Below, piece by piece: positions 27,439 to 36,046 of a DNA stretch of 64,000 bases. The notes beneath the pieces were generated by a model that was not told the DNA's origin, made no database searches, and worked only from the letters and a program-made list of their open reading frames with translations. Origin of the DNA: Elusimicrobiota bacterium (lineage in GTDB: Bacteria; Elusimicrobiota; Elusimicrobia; FEN-1173); NCBI GenBank assembly GCA_016714745.1, contig JADKCG010000019.1:1-64000 (forward strand), given 5' to 3'. The number at the start of each line of letters is the position of its first letter. Position 1 is the first letter of the stretch. The position numbers and the translations under genes were made by a program.

Positions 27439-27444
27439 TATAAT
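27439..27444 (+). promoter_or_regulatory. -10 hexamer TATAAT for gpmA
   Basis: A perfect TATAAT 36 nt upstream of the gpmA ATG. Unlike the leaderless cases, it leaves room for a leader with the Shine-Dalgarno sequence AAGGAG. I see no convincing -35. Confidence 0.45.
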
Positions 27445-27480
27445 AGTCCCTCTTCATTCACTTTATAAGGAGTCGCGATC

Positions 27481-28119
27481 ATGGGAAAACTTGTTTTGGT
27501 TCGGCATGGGCAGTCGCAGTGGAATTTGGAAAACCGATTTACCGGGTGGGTGGATGTTCCGCTCACGGAAACTGGGGAGAAAGAGGCCCGTCGGGCCGGG
27601 GAACATTTGAAAGGGATCAAATTCAATCGGGCGTTCACCTCGGTTCTTCAACGGGCACAGAAAACTTTGGCGAACATCCTTGACGTTGTGGGTCAAAAAG
27701 ATTTGCCCGTGGAAAAAAATCAGGCTTTAAACGAGCGGCATTACGGCGCCCTTCAAGGATTAAACAAAGAAGAGACCGCCAAAAAGTTTGGGGCGGACCA
27801 GGTGAAAATTTGGCGACGGAGCTACGATGTCCCCCCGCCAAAAGAGAAGACCGACATGAATCCCGAGGGAATCGCGGAAAGTTTAAAAGACACGGCCGCC
27901 CGAACCTTGCCCTATTTTTACAGCGCCATTCTGCCTCTTGTCAAAAAAGGGGAAACCATTCTGGTGGCCGCCCACGGCAACAGTCTGCGGTCTATCGTGA
28001 TGGATTTGGACAAGCTCACCAAAGAGCAAGTATTGGAGCTGAACCTCGACACGGGGGTGCCCATTGTTTACGATTTGGACGAGCGGGGGCGGGTGTTAGA
28101 GAAGAAAATACTGAAATAG
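27481..28119 (+). CDS. gpmA: 2,3-bisphosphoglycerate-dependent phosphoglycerate mutase
   Basis: Glycolytic enzyme interconverting 3- and 2-phosphoglycerate, 212 residues. The RHG motif with the phosphorylated histidine is His9 (LVRHGQSQWNLENRFTGWVD). Further conserved blocks are LNERHYGALQGLNK and the second histidine in VAAHGNSLRSIVMDLD. It is shorter than the usual 230-250 residues, mainly in the loop after the substrate-binding region, as in many bacterial forms. ATAAGGAG gives a good ribosome-binding site. The TAG stop is part of a family-B repeat. Confidence 0.94.
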   Translation: MGKLVLVRHGQSQWNLENRFTGWVDVPLTETGEKEARRAGEHLKGIKFNRAFTSVLQRAQKTLANILDVVGQKDLPVEKNQALNERHYGALQGLNKEETAKKFGADQVKIWRRSYDVPPPKEKTDMNPEGIAESLKDTAARTLPYFYSAILPLVKKGETILVAAHGNSLRSIVMDLDKLTKEQVLELNLDTGVPIVYDLDERGRVLEKKILK

Positions 28120-28145
28120 CCGGGATTCCTCGGTTGGCATGGGGC
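28117..28145 (+). repeat. Stop-codon-associated repeat, family B (copy 2)
   Basis: TAGCCGGGATTCCTCGGTTG followed by GCATGGGG. Its first three bases are the stop codon of gpmA. The remaining ~95 bp to the M48 gene hold only a short CCGATAAATCGG palindrome. Confidence 0.6.
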
Positions 28146-28240
28146 CACATTCAACAGTTTTTGAAACAGAAAATGAAAGTCCTCTCTCCGGTTTTGGACA
28201 TCGTCCGATAAATCGGGCAACACCAAAAAGAGCGGGATTT

Positions 28241-29020
28241 TTATTTGGGGGTATTTTTGTAAATCTGGTCTGCTTCGGGCATCCACCTTTCTAAATCGCG
28301 GATGCGGGTTTCGTGGCTGGGGTGGGTGGAGAGGAATTGTGGCGGGGATTGTCCACTGGAGGCGGTTTCCATGCGTTTCCAGAACGCCAGGGCTTCCTGG
28401 GGGTTATAGCCGGCTTTGGCCATGTAGATGAGGCCAATGCGGTCCGCCTCAGATTCTTGGCTTCGACCAAAGGGCAAAACCGCACCGATCGTGGCGCCCA
28501 GCCCAAAAGCCTGAATCACCATTTGGCGGGTTTCGGCGGGTTTTTTCTGAAGGGCAACCTCAAGTGTTTGGCCGCCCAGGTTGATAAGAAGGTTTTGGGA
28601 CATGCGCTCCGCTCCGTGTTTGGCGATGGCGTGGGCAATTTCGTGGCCGAGCACGACCGCCAGGCCGGCTTCGGTTTTGGTCACAGGGAGGATTCCGCTG
28701 TAGACCGCGACCTTTCCGCCGGGGAGACAAAACGCATTTTGGTTTTTGGGGTCGTCGATCAGAATGTATTCCCAGTCGTAGTCGGGACGGTCGGAGACTC
28801 GCGCGATCCGTTCGCCCACGCGCCGAACCATGGCCGTGGCCGTAGAGTCTGGGGAGACTTTGGCTTGGCCAATCACTTCTTTATAGGCTTGAACCCCCAG
28901 GGTGAGTTCTTGGTCTTCGGGAACAATGTTGAAAGAACGGCGGCCCGATACCGGAATGGTGGCGCAGGCGGCCAACAATAAAGGAGAGACCAGTGAAACC
29001 CAGAGGAATAGATTTTTCAT
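28241..29020 (-). CDS. M48 family metallopeptidase, lipoprotein
   Basis: A zinc peptidase of 259 residues anchored as a lipoprotein: the signal sequence ends in the lipobox LLLAAC, with Cys19 the lipidation site. The active-site motif HEIAHAIAKHG lies near residue 126, and the third zinc ligand is the first glutamate of ESEADRIGLIYMAKAGYNP. It belongs with the Oma1/LoiP/BepA-like periplasmic peptidases that help outer-membrane quality control. The start at 29020 is set by the lipoprotein signal. TATAAT lies 7 nt upstream with no Shine-Dalgarno sequence. Divergent from the DedA gene. Confidence 0.92.
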   Translation of the reverse strand: MKNLFLWVSLVSPLLLAACATIPVSGRRSFNIVPEDQELTLGVQAYKEVIGQAKVSPDSTATAMVRRVGERIARVSDRPDYDWEYILIDDPKNQNAFCLPGGKVAVYSGILPVTKTEAGLAVVLGHEIAHAIAKHGAERMSQNLLINLGGQTLEVALQKKPAETRQMVIQAFGLGATIGAVLPFGRSQESEADRIGLIYMAKAGYNPQEALAFWKRMETASSGQSPPQFLSTHPSHETRIRDLERWMPEADQIYKNTPK

Positions 29021-29027
29021 CCATACA

Positions 29028-29033
29028 TTATAT
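29028..29033 (-). promoter_or_regulatory. -10 hexamer TATAAT for the M48 peptidase gene
   Basis: TATAAT on the minus strand, followed by GTATGG and one further base before the ATG (7-nt gap). It lies in the 37-bp divergent gap shared with the DedA gene. A TATAAA on the plus strand (29031-29036) overlaps it and could serve the DedA gene. Confidence 0.5.
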
Positions 29034-29057
29034 AAAACCAGGTTGGGGGACACATTC

Positions 29058-29714
29058 ATGATCGGCCATATCACAGAATGGATTTTAGAAGCGCTCCGGA
29101 CCAACGGAGGATGGAGTGTTTTTGTCGGTGTTTTAATAGAACAGGTCATCGTTCCCATTCCGTCCCCGGCCATCATTATGGGGGCGGGGTTCATCCTTAT
29201 TCCACCGGAGTCGTCCTGGACAGTGGCCTTCTTGAAAGCCTCTTTAGAAATTGTTCTTCCGGGGGTGCTTGCTTCTGCGCTCGGCGCCATCGGAACGTAC
29301 TACGTTGGGCGATACGGGGGGAAAGCCTTTGTGGATCGGTTCCAGAAATTCCTGGGGTTCCAATGGTCCGATGTGGAAAACATTGGCGCCCATTTCACCC
29401 GGCGGGGAGAAGAAATCTCCCTTTTTTTGCTACGGGCGGTACCGATCGTTCCTTTGTCGCTCATATCCGTGGCGGGCGGGGTTTTGGAACTCCCTTTGGG
29501 GCTTTTCATGGTCTGGTCGGTGCTGGGCACCATCGTTCGGTGTTATCTCTTGGCGTTCCTTGGCTGGCAGATGGGGGGGAAAGCCTTGGAGCTCGCCCGT
29601 GGCGTGGACCGTTTTGAAAGTCTGATTTCGGTCGTGATGGCGGCCGGTGTGGTGGCGGGGATCCTGTACGTACGCCACCGGGTCAAGAAAGGGATGTCGG
29701 AGAATAAAAAGTAA
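29058..29714 (+). CDS. DedA family membrane protein
   Basis: An inner-membrane protein of 218 residues with the DedA/VTT fold. Motifs are EQVIVPIPSPAIIMGAGF, the GRYGGKAFVDRFQKF loop and the FLLRAVPIVPLSLISVAGG membrane-dipping segment. Family members act as phospholipid or undecaprenyl-phosphate flippases. The start is the ATG at 29058, since translation upstream belongs to the other strand's gene. No clear Shine-Dalgarno sequence. Confidence 0.92.
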   Translation: MIGHITEWILEALRTNGGWSVFVGVLIEQVIVPIPSPAIIMGAGFILIPPESSWTVAFLKASLEIVLPGVLASALGAIGTYYVGRYGGKAFVDRFQKFLGFQWSDVENIGAHFTRRGEEISLFLLRAVPIVPLSLISVAGGVLELPLGLFMVWSVLGTIVRCYLLAFLGWQMGGKALELARGVDRFESLISVVMAAGVVAGILYVRHRVKKGMSENKK

Positions 29715-29734
29715 ACGCCGGATCGGTGGGGAAA

Positions 29735-31450
29735 CTACTTGAGGGAGTCGAAATAAACCGCCATTTCGCGGGCGGTGCGATCAACGCTGACCTGGGGCGT
29801 GACGGCCAGGGCCCCGCGGACCATGGCGGCTCGACGGATGGGATCATTAAATGCCGCCGCGAAATCTTTCAGGGCTTTTAAAAAGGAGTCGGGGTCGGGT
29901 TGCCCGTTGGCATAACTGACGCCGAACCCGTTGGGACGCGTGCCCTTGGGGGCGGCGCCTTCGATGAAGACGAATTCCGGCACGGCACCGTCGGGATTGG
30001 CGATTACGGCCGCGCCGTTCATCTGAGCTTTCATGAACCCGGTGGCCGAGGCTTCCCGCCCATCGTCGGAGAGCATGACGGACCCGTCTGATCCGTAGAA
30101 AAGCCGAGGGGCTTCCCAGACATTGTAATTGTGCAAGAAGATCACGCGCTCGCCTAATGTCTCATCACGGTTTAAAAATTCCACCAACCCATACACCATT
30201 TTTTCCGACACGTTGTCCCGTTGGTAGATGCGCCCGCCGACCACCAGAACGACGCCGGTGTCGAGAAAAGCCTGGCGGCGGTGAGGGTCATGAAAAATAC
30301 GTTCTAAGATGTCCAATCGTTTGTAACTGGTGATGCGGCGGGTCCAGAGCGCCACCGGATGGTGGCGCATTTTTTTTGCCCAGTGGGGCCAGAGGAGGGC
30401 TCGCCGCCAAAGCCATTCCAGAAATTCTTCCTTTAACTTTTCTTTGGCCGCGATCAATTCTTGATCGGAGAGAGAGTCCGCCCGGGCGAAGACGGGGTGT
30501 TGCCAATAGGGCACGCTGACTCCATTGGTGACGTGTTTAATCTTGGCGGCCTGGGCGCGGAGGGAAGGCATGGCCCGCATGACGCGGCCGTGTTTTTCGG
30601 CCACGCCGAAGGCTCCGTCGGAAATGCCCACCAGCATTTGAGTAATGTCGATCTTTCCGTCGCGCAGGTAGGGCCCATACACCGCGGGGTTCATTCGCGT
30701 CAGTTCCAGCGTTTCTCGGGGCCAGATCGGGTGGGCGTACTCCAACGGGGTATGGTCGTTAAAGACGGTGCGGGATTCGGCGAAAAGAGGGTCGGTCGCC
30801 AATGCGTCGTTCACCAGTTTCGGATGGCCGAAGAGCGTTGGCGTTTCGCTCATCACCACGACATCCGGCCGAAATCCGATGGCCTTCGCCACGGCGAGGG
30901 CCCCCCGGCCCACCAGCCAACTGTGAAGGAGCCGTTGTCGATCCGCCCAGGCATTCGGGTCGTACGTGTGGGCGGGAGCGTCTTCGGCGCAGGGGTAGAC
31001 CACGTCGCCGATTTCGGGGCAATCCAGGAAATACACGACGGAGGGACCGTAAGGGGCTTTCCAGACTTTCACTGAAATCTGGCGGCCGTCGAAAAGGGGC
31101 AATTCCAACGCGAACCCCGCGTCTGTTAAAACATCGCGAAGGTAACGGCCCGCGGGCACGCGTTCTAAAATGAGGTGGTTCCAATCGTGCCAGGCTTGGC
31201 TCCAGACGGTGTTGTAGAGGAGGGAGACCCCCACCACGCGGGCGCCTTGTTCCTCTTGGGCGATCACCCTCTCCCGCAGGAGGGGCCCAATCCCGCCAAC
31301 CGAAGTGGACATCCCTGCGGCCTGGGCGGCTTCCAACCCAAATCGTTTCTCCACGGCGGAAAGAATCTCCGGCGTCAAGGACATTTCCATGGCCACTTCC
31401 AAAATGTGGCGGGGGGAAAGACCTGTTTGAAGGGGGGTGGGTTCGTTCAT
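29735..31450 (-). CDS. Short-type alpha-glucan phosphorylase (GT35-like)
   Basis: 571 residues, well below the roughly 815 of classical glycogen phosphorylase. The C-terminal half carries WTRRITSYKRLDILERIF and EASATGFMKAQMNG, matching the phosphate/PLP region of GT35, where the lysine of FMKAQMNG is the likely Schiff base. The N-terminal half (GGIGPLLRERV, SLLYNTVWSQAW) fits the short MalP/GlgP-like group. It probably acts on glucans, but the substrate is unknown. Start 31450 is chosen because TGT-TATCAT lies 9 nt upstream and the longer ORF start is not conserved in style. It differs strongly from glgP at 3999. Confidence 0.82.
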   Translation of the reverse strand: MNEPTPLQTGLSPRHILEVAMEMSLTPEILSAVEKRFGLEAAQAAGMSTSVGGIGPLLRERVIAQEEQGARVVGVSLLYNTVWSQAWHDWNHLILERVPAGRYLRDVLTDAGFALELPLFDGRQISVKVWKAPYGPSVVYFLDCPEIGDVVYPCAEDAPAHTYDPNAWADRQRLLHSWLVGRGALAVAKAIGFRPDVVVMSETPTLFGHPKLVNDALATDPLFAESRTVFNDHTPLEYAHPIWPRETLELTRMNPAVYGPYLRDGKIDITQMLVGISDGAFGVAEKHGRVMRAMPSLRAQAAKIKHVTNGVSVPYWQHPVFARADSLSDQELIAAKEKLKEEFLEWLWRRALLWPHWAKKMRHHPVALWTRRITSYKRLDILERIFHDPHRRQAFLDTGVVLVVGGRIYQRDNVSEKMVYGLVEFLNRDETLGERVIFLHNYNVWEAPRLFYGSDGSVMLSDDGREASATGFMKAQMNGAAVIANPDGAVPEFVFIEGAAPKGTRPNGFGVSYANGQPDPDSFLKALKDFAAAFNDPIRRAAMVRGALAVTPQVSVDRTAREMAVYFDSLK

Positions 31451-31459
31451 AACGATCCA

Positions 31460-31468
31460 ATGATAACA
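31460..31468 (-). promoter_or_regulatory. Extended -10 element for the short GT35 phosphorylase
   Basis: TGT-TATCAT on the minus strand, 9 nt before the ATG, with no Shine-Dalgarno sequence. Confidence 0.4.
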
Positions 31469-31560
31469 ATTTTGGTAGAATAGGCCATCGATCCAGCAAA
31501 AAAAAAGTGACCGCTGGTTTGGTTGACGTTTAAATAAATTCATCTTCCCGAGGCTTTTCC

Positions 31561-32973
31561 ATGAAAACCCGAACAGAAAAAGATTCTTTGGGAACCAAAG
31601 AAGTTCCCGCGGATGCGCTCTATGGGATCCAAACCTTGCGCGCGGTTGAAAATTTCCCTGTCAGCGGATGGCGGTTCCCCCGTTCGTTCATCCGGGCGTT
31701 GTCCTTAATTAAAAAATGCGCCGCCCAGGTCAATATGGAGATGGGATTTTTGGATCGAAAGACGGGTGAGGCTGTGCGCCAATCAGCGGCAGAAGCGGCG
31801 GAAGGGAAATGGGACGATCAGTTCCCTGTGGATATTTTTCAAACGGGGTCCGGCACCTCCACCAACATGAATGTCAACGAAGTGATTGCCAGCCGAGCCA
31901 ACGAAATTTTGGGTGGCCAACGGGGTGCGAAGTCTCCCGTCCATCCCAACGATCACGTGAACCGGGGTCAATCCTCTAACGATGTGATCCCAACGGCCAT
32001 CCACGTGGCCGCCTTGGAATCTCTGGTCAAGGAGTTGGTCCCGGCTCTCGAGGTTCTGCATCGGGCGTTAGAGGAGAAGGCGATCGCCTTCGACGGCATT
32101 TTAAAGATTGGTCGGACCCACCTCCAGGACGCCGTGCCCATGCGGCTGGGCCAAGAGTTCGGTGGATACGCCAGTCAGGTGGCGCACAGTGTTCAGCGCG
32201 TGAAGAATTGCATTCCCCATTTGGCTGAGTTGGCCTTAGGGGGCACGGCCGTGGGGACGGGATTAAATGCCAACCCGGCGTTCATTGATGGCGTGATTCA
32301 TAAGTTGGGAGCGGAAACGGGGCTTCCTTTTGTTGGGGCACCGTCGCGTTTTGAAGCCTTGGCGGGGAGGGACGCCTGCGTCGAGACCAGCGGCGCGCTA
32401 AAGACCGTGGCCGTATCGCTCATGAAAATCGCCAACGATCTCCGCTGGTTGTCTTCGGGGCCTCGCTGTGGTATCGGTGAAATAGAATTGCCTTCCCTTC
32501 AACCCGGCAGTTCGATTATGCCAGGGAAGGTCAATCCCGTGATCCCCGAAGCCGTGGCCATGGTGTGCGCTCAAGTGATTGGGGCCGACGTGGCGATTAC
32601 GGTCGGCGGTCAATCCGGAAACTTCGAATTGAACGTGATGAAACCCATGATTGCCCACAATCTGCTTTCCTCTATTGCGATTTTGGCCAACGTGTCCCGC
32701 CTGTTGGCCGACCGATGCGTGAAGGGCATAAAAGCCAACACCGCGATCGCCGAAGGATTTATCGAGAAAAGTCTCGCCATGTGCACCGCCCTGGCCCCCA
32801 AAGTGGGCTATGACAAAGCCGCCGAGATCGCGAAAGAAGCCTACGCCACCGGAAAAACCGTCCGCCAGGTCGCCCTAGAAAAGAAAATTCTGTCCGAAAA
32901 AGAACTTGAACTCTTGTTGGATGCCCGCGCCATGACCGAACCCGGCGTGACGCTCGACGGAGCGGGCGGGTAA
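31561..32973 (+). CDS. fumC: Fumarate hydratase, class II
   Basis: TCA-cycle enzyme hydrating fumarate to malate, 470 residues. The superfamily signature GSSIMPGKVNPVIPEAV is at residues 317-333. Fumarase-specific blocks include TGSGTSTNMNVNEV, HPNDHVNRGQSSNDVIPTA and KIGRTHLQDAVPMRLGQEF. Aspartase shares the fold; SGTSTNMNVNEV with TAIHVA favours fumarase. A GAGG lies 8 bp upstream of the ATG. Confidence 0.94.
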   Translation: MKTRTEKDSLGTKEVPADALYGIQTLRAVENFPVSGWRFPRSFIRALSLIKKCAAQVNMEMGFLDRKTGEAVRQSAAEAAEGKWDDQFPVDIFQTGSGTSTNMNVNEVIASRANEILGGQRGAKSPVHPNDHVNRGQSSNDVIPTAIHVAALESLVKELVPALEVLHRALEEKAIAFDGILKIGRTHLQDAVPMRLGQEFGGYASQVAHSVQRVKNCIPHLAELALGGTAVGTGLNANPAFIDGVIHKLGAETGLPFVGAPSRFEALAGRDACVETSGALKTVAVSLMKIANDLRWLSSGPRCGIGEIELPSLQPGSSIMPGKVNPVIPEAVAMVCAQVIGADVAITVGGQSGNFELNVMKPMIAHNLLSSIAILANVSRLLADRCVKGIKANTAIAEGFIEKSLAMCTALAPKVGYDKAAEIAKEAYATGKTVRQVALEKKILSEKELELLLDARAMTEPGVTLDGAGG

Positions 32974-32987
32974 AGCCTCCGTTTTCC

Positions 32988-33872
32988 GTGTTGCAAGAAA
33001 GTCCCTGTCCCCTCTGCGGCTCGCGGGAAGAGAAAAAACTTCACGAAGACGTTGGCGAGAGGTTTGACGCCCGTCTCACCACCGATGTGTATGGGGGGTA
33101 TGGGCGAATTGTTCGGTGTCGCCGGTGCACCTTGGCGTACCGGAACCCCAAGGAATCGGTGGAAGAAATCGAATCGGCCTATCGATCGGCGGAAGATCCA
33201 GAGGCCATGGTTGAGGGGGAATGCCGGAGCATCAACGCTTTTTTGTCCTTGCGCGTGATCCGGGAGCATGTGCCGGGGGGACGTTTGCTGGAAGTGGGGA
33301 GTTCCTTGGGGACCTTTTTAAACGCGGCCCGTCCTTTTTTTGATGCGATCGGATTAGAACCCAGCCGCTGGGCGGCACGGTTGGCCCGAGAACGGTTCCA
33401 GGTGCAGGTGATTGAAGATGTCTTGCGCCCTGGACTGTTCGGTCCTTCCACGTTCGATGTCGTTGTCGCGATCGATGTTGTCGAACACGTGCCCGATCCT
33501 CAGGCGGCTCTCTCCTGTCTTGCGTCTTTTCTTCGACCGGGGGGAATCCTTTACCTTGTAACACCAAACATTTCGAGCCTCTCCGCACGACTTTTAGGTC
33601 GTTGGTGGTGGGGATTTCGACCCGCTCATCTTACCTATTTTTCTCCAGTCACTTTGGGGCGCCTGTTGTCCAATGTCGGGCTGGAAGTTCGCCAATGCCG
33701 GTCTTACGGGAGAGTTTTCTCTTACGGCTATTGGTTAAGTCGCCTAAAAAATTACCCTTCCGGGATCGTTTGGTTAATCTCCTCTGTCCTCTCCTTTTTG
33801 GGATGGTCCGGAAAGGTCCTCTATTTAGACACACGAGATTCAATGGAGGTCATCGCTGTTAAACGCCAATAA
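32988..33872 (+). CDS. SAM-dependent methyltransferase with N-terminal zinc ribbon
   Basis: 294 residues. An N-terminal Cys4 zinc finger (CPLCGS; CRRCTLAYRNP) precedes a class I methyltransferase fold: motif I LLEVGSSLGTFLNAA, an acidic DVVVAIDVVEHVPDP and RPGGILYLVTPN. This architecture is typical of sugar or lipid methyltransferases in polysaccharide loci. The GTG at 32988 is 12 bp after the fumC stop. A similar protein is encoded at 58240-59205. The next gene is a membrane glycosyltransferase-like protein, so surface-glycan modification is likely. Confidence 0.85.
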   Translation: MLQESPCPLCGSREEKKLHEDVGERFDARLTTDVYGGYGRIVRCRRCTLAYRNPKESVEEIESAYRSAEDPEAMVEGECRSINAFLSLRVIREHVPGGRLLEVGSSLGTFLNAARPFFDAIGLEPSRWAARLARERFQVQVIEDVLRPGLFGPSTFDVVVAIDVVEHVPDPQAALSCLASFLRPGGILYLVTPNISSLSARLLGRWWWGFRPAHLTYFSPVTLGRLLSNVGLEVRQCRSYGRVFSYGYWLSRLKNYPSGIVWLISSVLSFLGWSGKVLYLDTRDSMEVIAVKRQ

Positions 33873-33903
33873 TTCCTCCGCCGTTCATTGGGCCGAAATT
33901 GCC

Positions 33904-35373
33904 TTGGGCGTTTTTGGGGCAATGATATTTATTTTGTGTTGCAACGCTCTCCCGTTCGGTCACTACGTTGACGACATAAAATGGGTGTTGTTGGCGGAGT
34001 CGTTCTTGAGCGGGTCGGTTCAGACAGCGTGGAGCATCGCTCCTCTTCCGGACACCACAATCACTTGGGGATTTGGTTTGTTATTGACCCCCGTCGTTCA
34101 ACTTTTTGGTCGTCAGGCGCTGGTCTTAAAAATATTTTCAGCCCTCTGTGTTGTGGGGGGATGCGTACTCTTTTATATGTCGATCCGACGGATGCTGGAC
34201 ATTGGGGGGCGCATCCTTTTTTTAGTAGGGATGGGGGGTGTTTCTTTTATGGTCGGATTTTCCGGGAATGTCATCAGTGAGGCGGGGTATCTGTTGTTGT
34301 TTGGGGTATTCGCTTTTATGATTTCTCGTTTGGGGTTGGATCCTTTGCGTCCACGGAGCTTTCTGCTTATGGGGTCTGTCGCGGGAGCTTTGTTTTTGGT
34401 TCGGAACATTGGAGTGTTGGGGGCGATTGCCCTCATCGCTTTCTGGCGGCGGTTCTTTTTTAGGCGCGACGGAGTTCTCTTTGCCGCGGGATTTTTTGTT
34501 GTTGCGGCCCCTGTGAGCGTGTTGATTAATTGGTTGTCGGGGACATGGTCTTTTTATGGGTCCTATTGGGCACTGGGATCGAGTGGAACCCTCTTGTCGG
34601 GCGCGGGGCGTTTTTTGGAGAACCTTTATTATTATTGGAAAGGTTTAACCTGCCTCACCCTCCTGAATTTGCCGGCGATTCTCCCTCCGATCCTCTGGGT
34701 GAAATTAGCGTGCATGGTTTTGGGACTTTTTGTCCTGGGGCGTGGCCTTTGGTTTTGGTGGGCGCACCCCGCCGGGCGATGGCTTTGCTTTTATTTCCTT
34801 GGGTATATGATTGTCCTTGGTCTGTGGACGTATCAAGCGCCACGGTATGCGTTCCCGGTATATCCGGTGTTTTTAGCGTTTTTTGGGGCCGGGATGAGTG
34901 GGGTCTGGGCAAAAAAGTGGGGACGAATGCTTATTCTCGCCATGGGGGTGGGGGTCCTTGTGACAAATGGTTCCGAAATAATGGGGTTGGCGCGTCGATC
35001 TTTTAGCCTTCATCCTGTCCTCCCGCACGAATCCGAACGGTGGTTGGCGGATCATTCTCGTCCGGAGGAAATCGTTGTTTCCATGGACATTGCCCGGGTA
35101 TTCTATTTCACGGGCCGGCGGGGGGTTCCCTTTATCCCCTCTTCGGACGTTCCATCGTTTGAAGCAGAGGCACGGCGGTTGGGAGCAACCGTGTTCTTTT
35201 TTAAGGAAAACCAATATGTTCCCCCGGCGTTCGGCGTGGTGGATCCCATTGCGCGGCAACACGAAATCTTGCGCGCTTTTCTGTTCGGATCAAAATCCTT
35301 TGAACCCGTTTACACCAATTCGGTTGAACGGACGACAATTTTTCGGTTCAAGGGGTCATCCCCCGTGGTATAA
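33904..35373 (+). CDS. Membrane glycosyltransferase-like protein (GT39/ArnT-like)
   Basis: About 489 residues with 10 or more transmembrane helices. The first loop contains the acidic pair HYVDD that resembles the catalytic DD motif of polyprenyl-phosphate-dependent GT-C enzymes. The soluble C-terminus (ESERWLADHSRPEEIVVSMD) also fits. The marked start is a TTG without a ribosome-binding site; a CTG at 33856 in the same frame has GGAGG 6 nt upstream and may be the true start, which would overlap the methyltransferase gene. The donor and acceptor cannot be told. Confidence 0.7.
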   Translation: MGVFGAMIFILCCNALPFGHYVDDIKWVLLAESFLSGSVQTAWSIAPLPDTTITWGFGLLLTPVVQLFGRQALVLKIFSALCVVGGCVLFYMSIRRMLDIGGRILFLVGMGGVSFMVGFSGNVISEAGYLLLFGVFAFMISRLGLDPLRPRSFLLMGSVAGALFLVRNIGVLGAIALIAFWRRFFFRRDGVLFAAGFFVVAAPVSVLINWLSGTWSFYGSYWALGSSGTLLSGAGRFLENLYYYWKGLTCLTLLNLPAILPPILWVKLACMVLGLFVLGRGLWFWWAHPAGRWLCFYFLGYMIVLGLWTYQAPRYAFPVYPVFLAFFGAGMSGVWAKKWGRMLILAMGVGVLVTNGSEIMGLARRSFSLHPVLPHESERWLADHSRPEEIVVSMDIARVFYFTGRRGVPFIPSSDVPSFEAEARRLGATVFFFKENQYVPPAFGVVDPIARQHEILRAFLFGSKSFEPVYTNSVERTTIFRFKGSSPVV

Positions 35374-35374
35374 T
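35366..35374 (+). promoter_or_regulatory. Extended -10 promoter element for greA
   Basis: TGG-TATAAT, a perfect extended -10, overlapping the 3' end of the previous gene and 44 nt before the greA ATG. It is the strongest promoter-like sequence I found. Confidence 0.55.
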
Positions 35375-35418
35375 CTGTCTCTGATTGTTTTAAGGGAAGT
35401 CGGCCCTGGAGGAATTCA

Positions 35419-35895
35419 ATGAGCGGAACATTTTTAACCAGATCTGGATACGAAAAAATGCGGGAAGAGCTGGCTCGTTTGAAAGAGCGGCGGGGGCAAT
35501 TGAGTGGAGAAATTGGGGAGGCCCGGGAGAAGGGGGACCTTAAAGAAAACGCGGAATACCACGCGGCCAAAGAAGAACAAGCGAAGGTTCAACGGCGCAT
35601 GAACGAAATGGAAGAAAAACTGCGTTCCGCTCAAATCATCGACGAATCCAACGTGGTCGTGGGTGAAATTCGAATTGGAGCCACTGCCCATTTGAAAGAG
35701 GTGAAATCCGGGGAAGAACTGGCCTATACCCTGGTGGATCCTTCCGAGGCGGATTTTTCCAAAGGTCGTATTTCTGTTCAGTCTCCGGTGGCCCAGGCGC
35801 TTTTGGGGCACAAAGAAGGCGAACAGGTGACGGTGCGGCTTCCGTCTGGTCCGTTGCTATACCAAGTGACTAAGGTGTCTCGGTCGCTGAGCTAG
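35419..35895 (+). CDS. greA: Transcription elongation factor GreA
   Basis: Rescues backtracked RNA polymerase by stimulating RNA cleavage, 158 residues. The N-terminal coiled coil carries the acidic tip (GEAREKGDLKENAEYHAAKE), and the C-terminal FKBP-like domain ends LPSGPLLYQVTKVS. CTGGAGG gives a good ribosome-binding site. GreB is excluded by the GDLKENAEYH tip and the GreA-type C-terminus. Confidence 0.96.
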   Translation: MSGTFLTRSGYEKMREELARLKERRGQLSGEIGEAREKGDLKENAEYHAAKEEQAKVQRRMNEMEEKLRSAQIIDESNVVVGEIRIGATAHLKEVKSGEELAYTLVDPSEADFSKGRISVQSPVAQALLGHKEGEQVTVRLPSGPLLYQVTKVSRSLS

Positions 35896-35917
35896 CCCGA
35901 ATTTTACGTCGAATCCC

Positions 35918-35970
35918 CTTTCAGCGGCTCTGCCGCCCCCGGTGTTCGGCGCCCTGTGCCGAACCGCGAT
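35918..35970. repeat. Intergenic repeat, family E (copy 1)
   Basis: TTTCAGCGGCTCTGCCGCC is followed by a palindromic CGGTGTTCGGCGCCCTGTGCCG segment. The TCAGCGGCTCTGCCGCC core is shared with the tandem array at 38851-38963 and with 44499-44517. It lies in the 151-bp gap between the convergent greA and AsmA-like genes, which holds no gene. Confidence 0.5.
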
Positions 35971-36046
35971 CCAACTGTGGATTTCGGGCTCGTGCTACGG
36001 CTGGGTCATTGGGTTCGTTTTGGCAGGGAGATATTCTGGATCCAGG

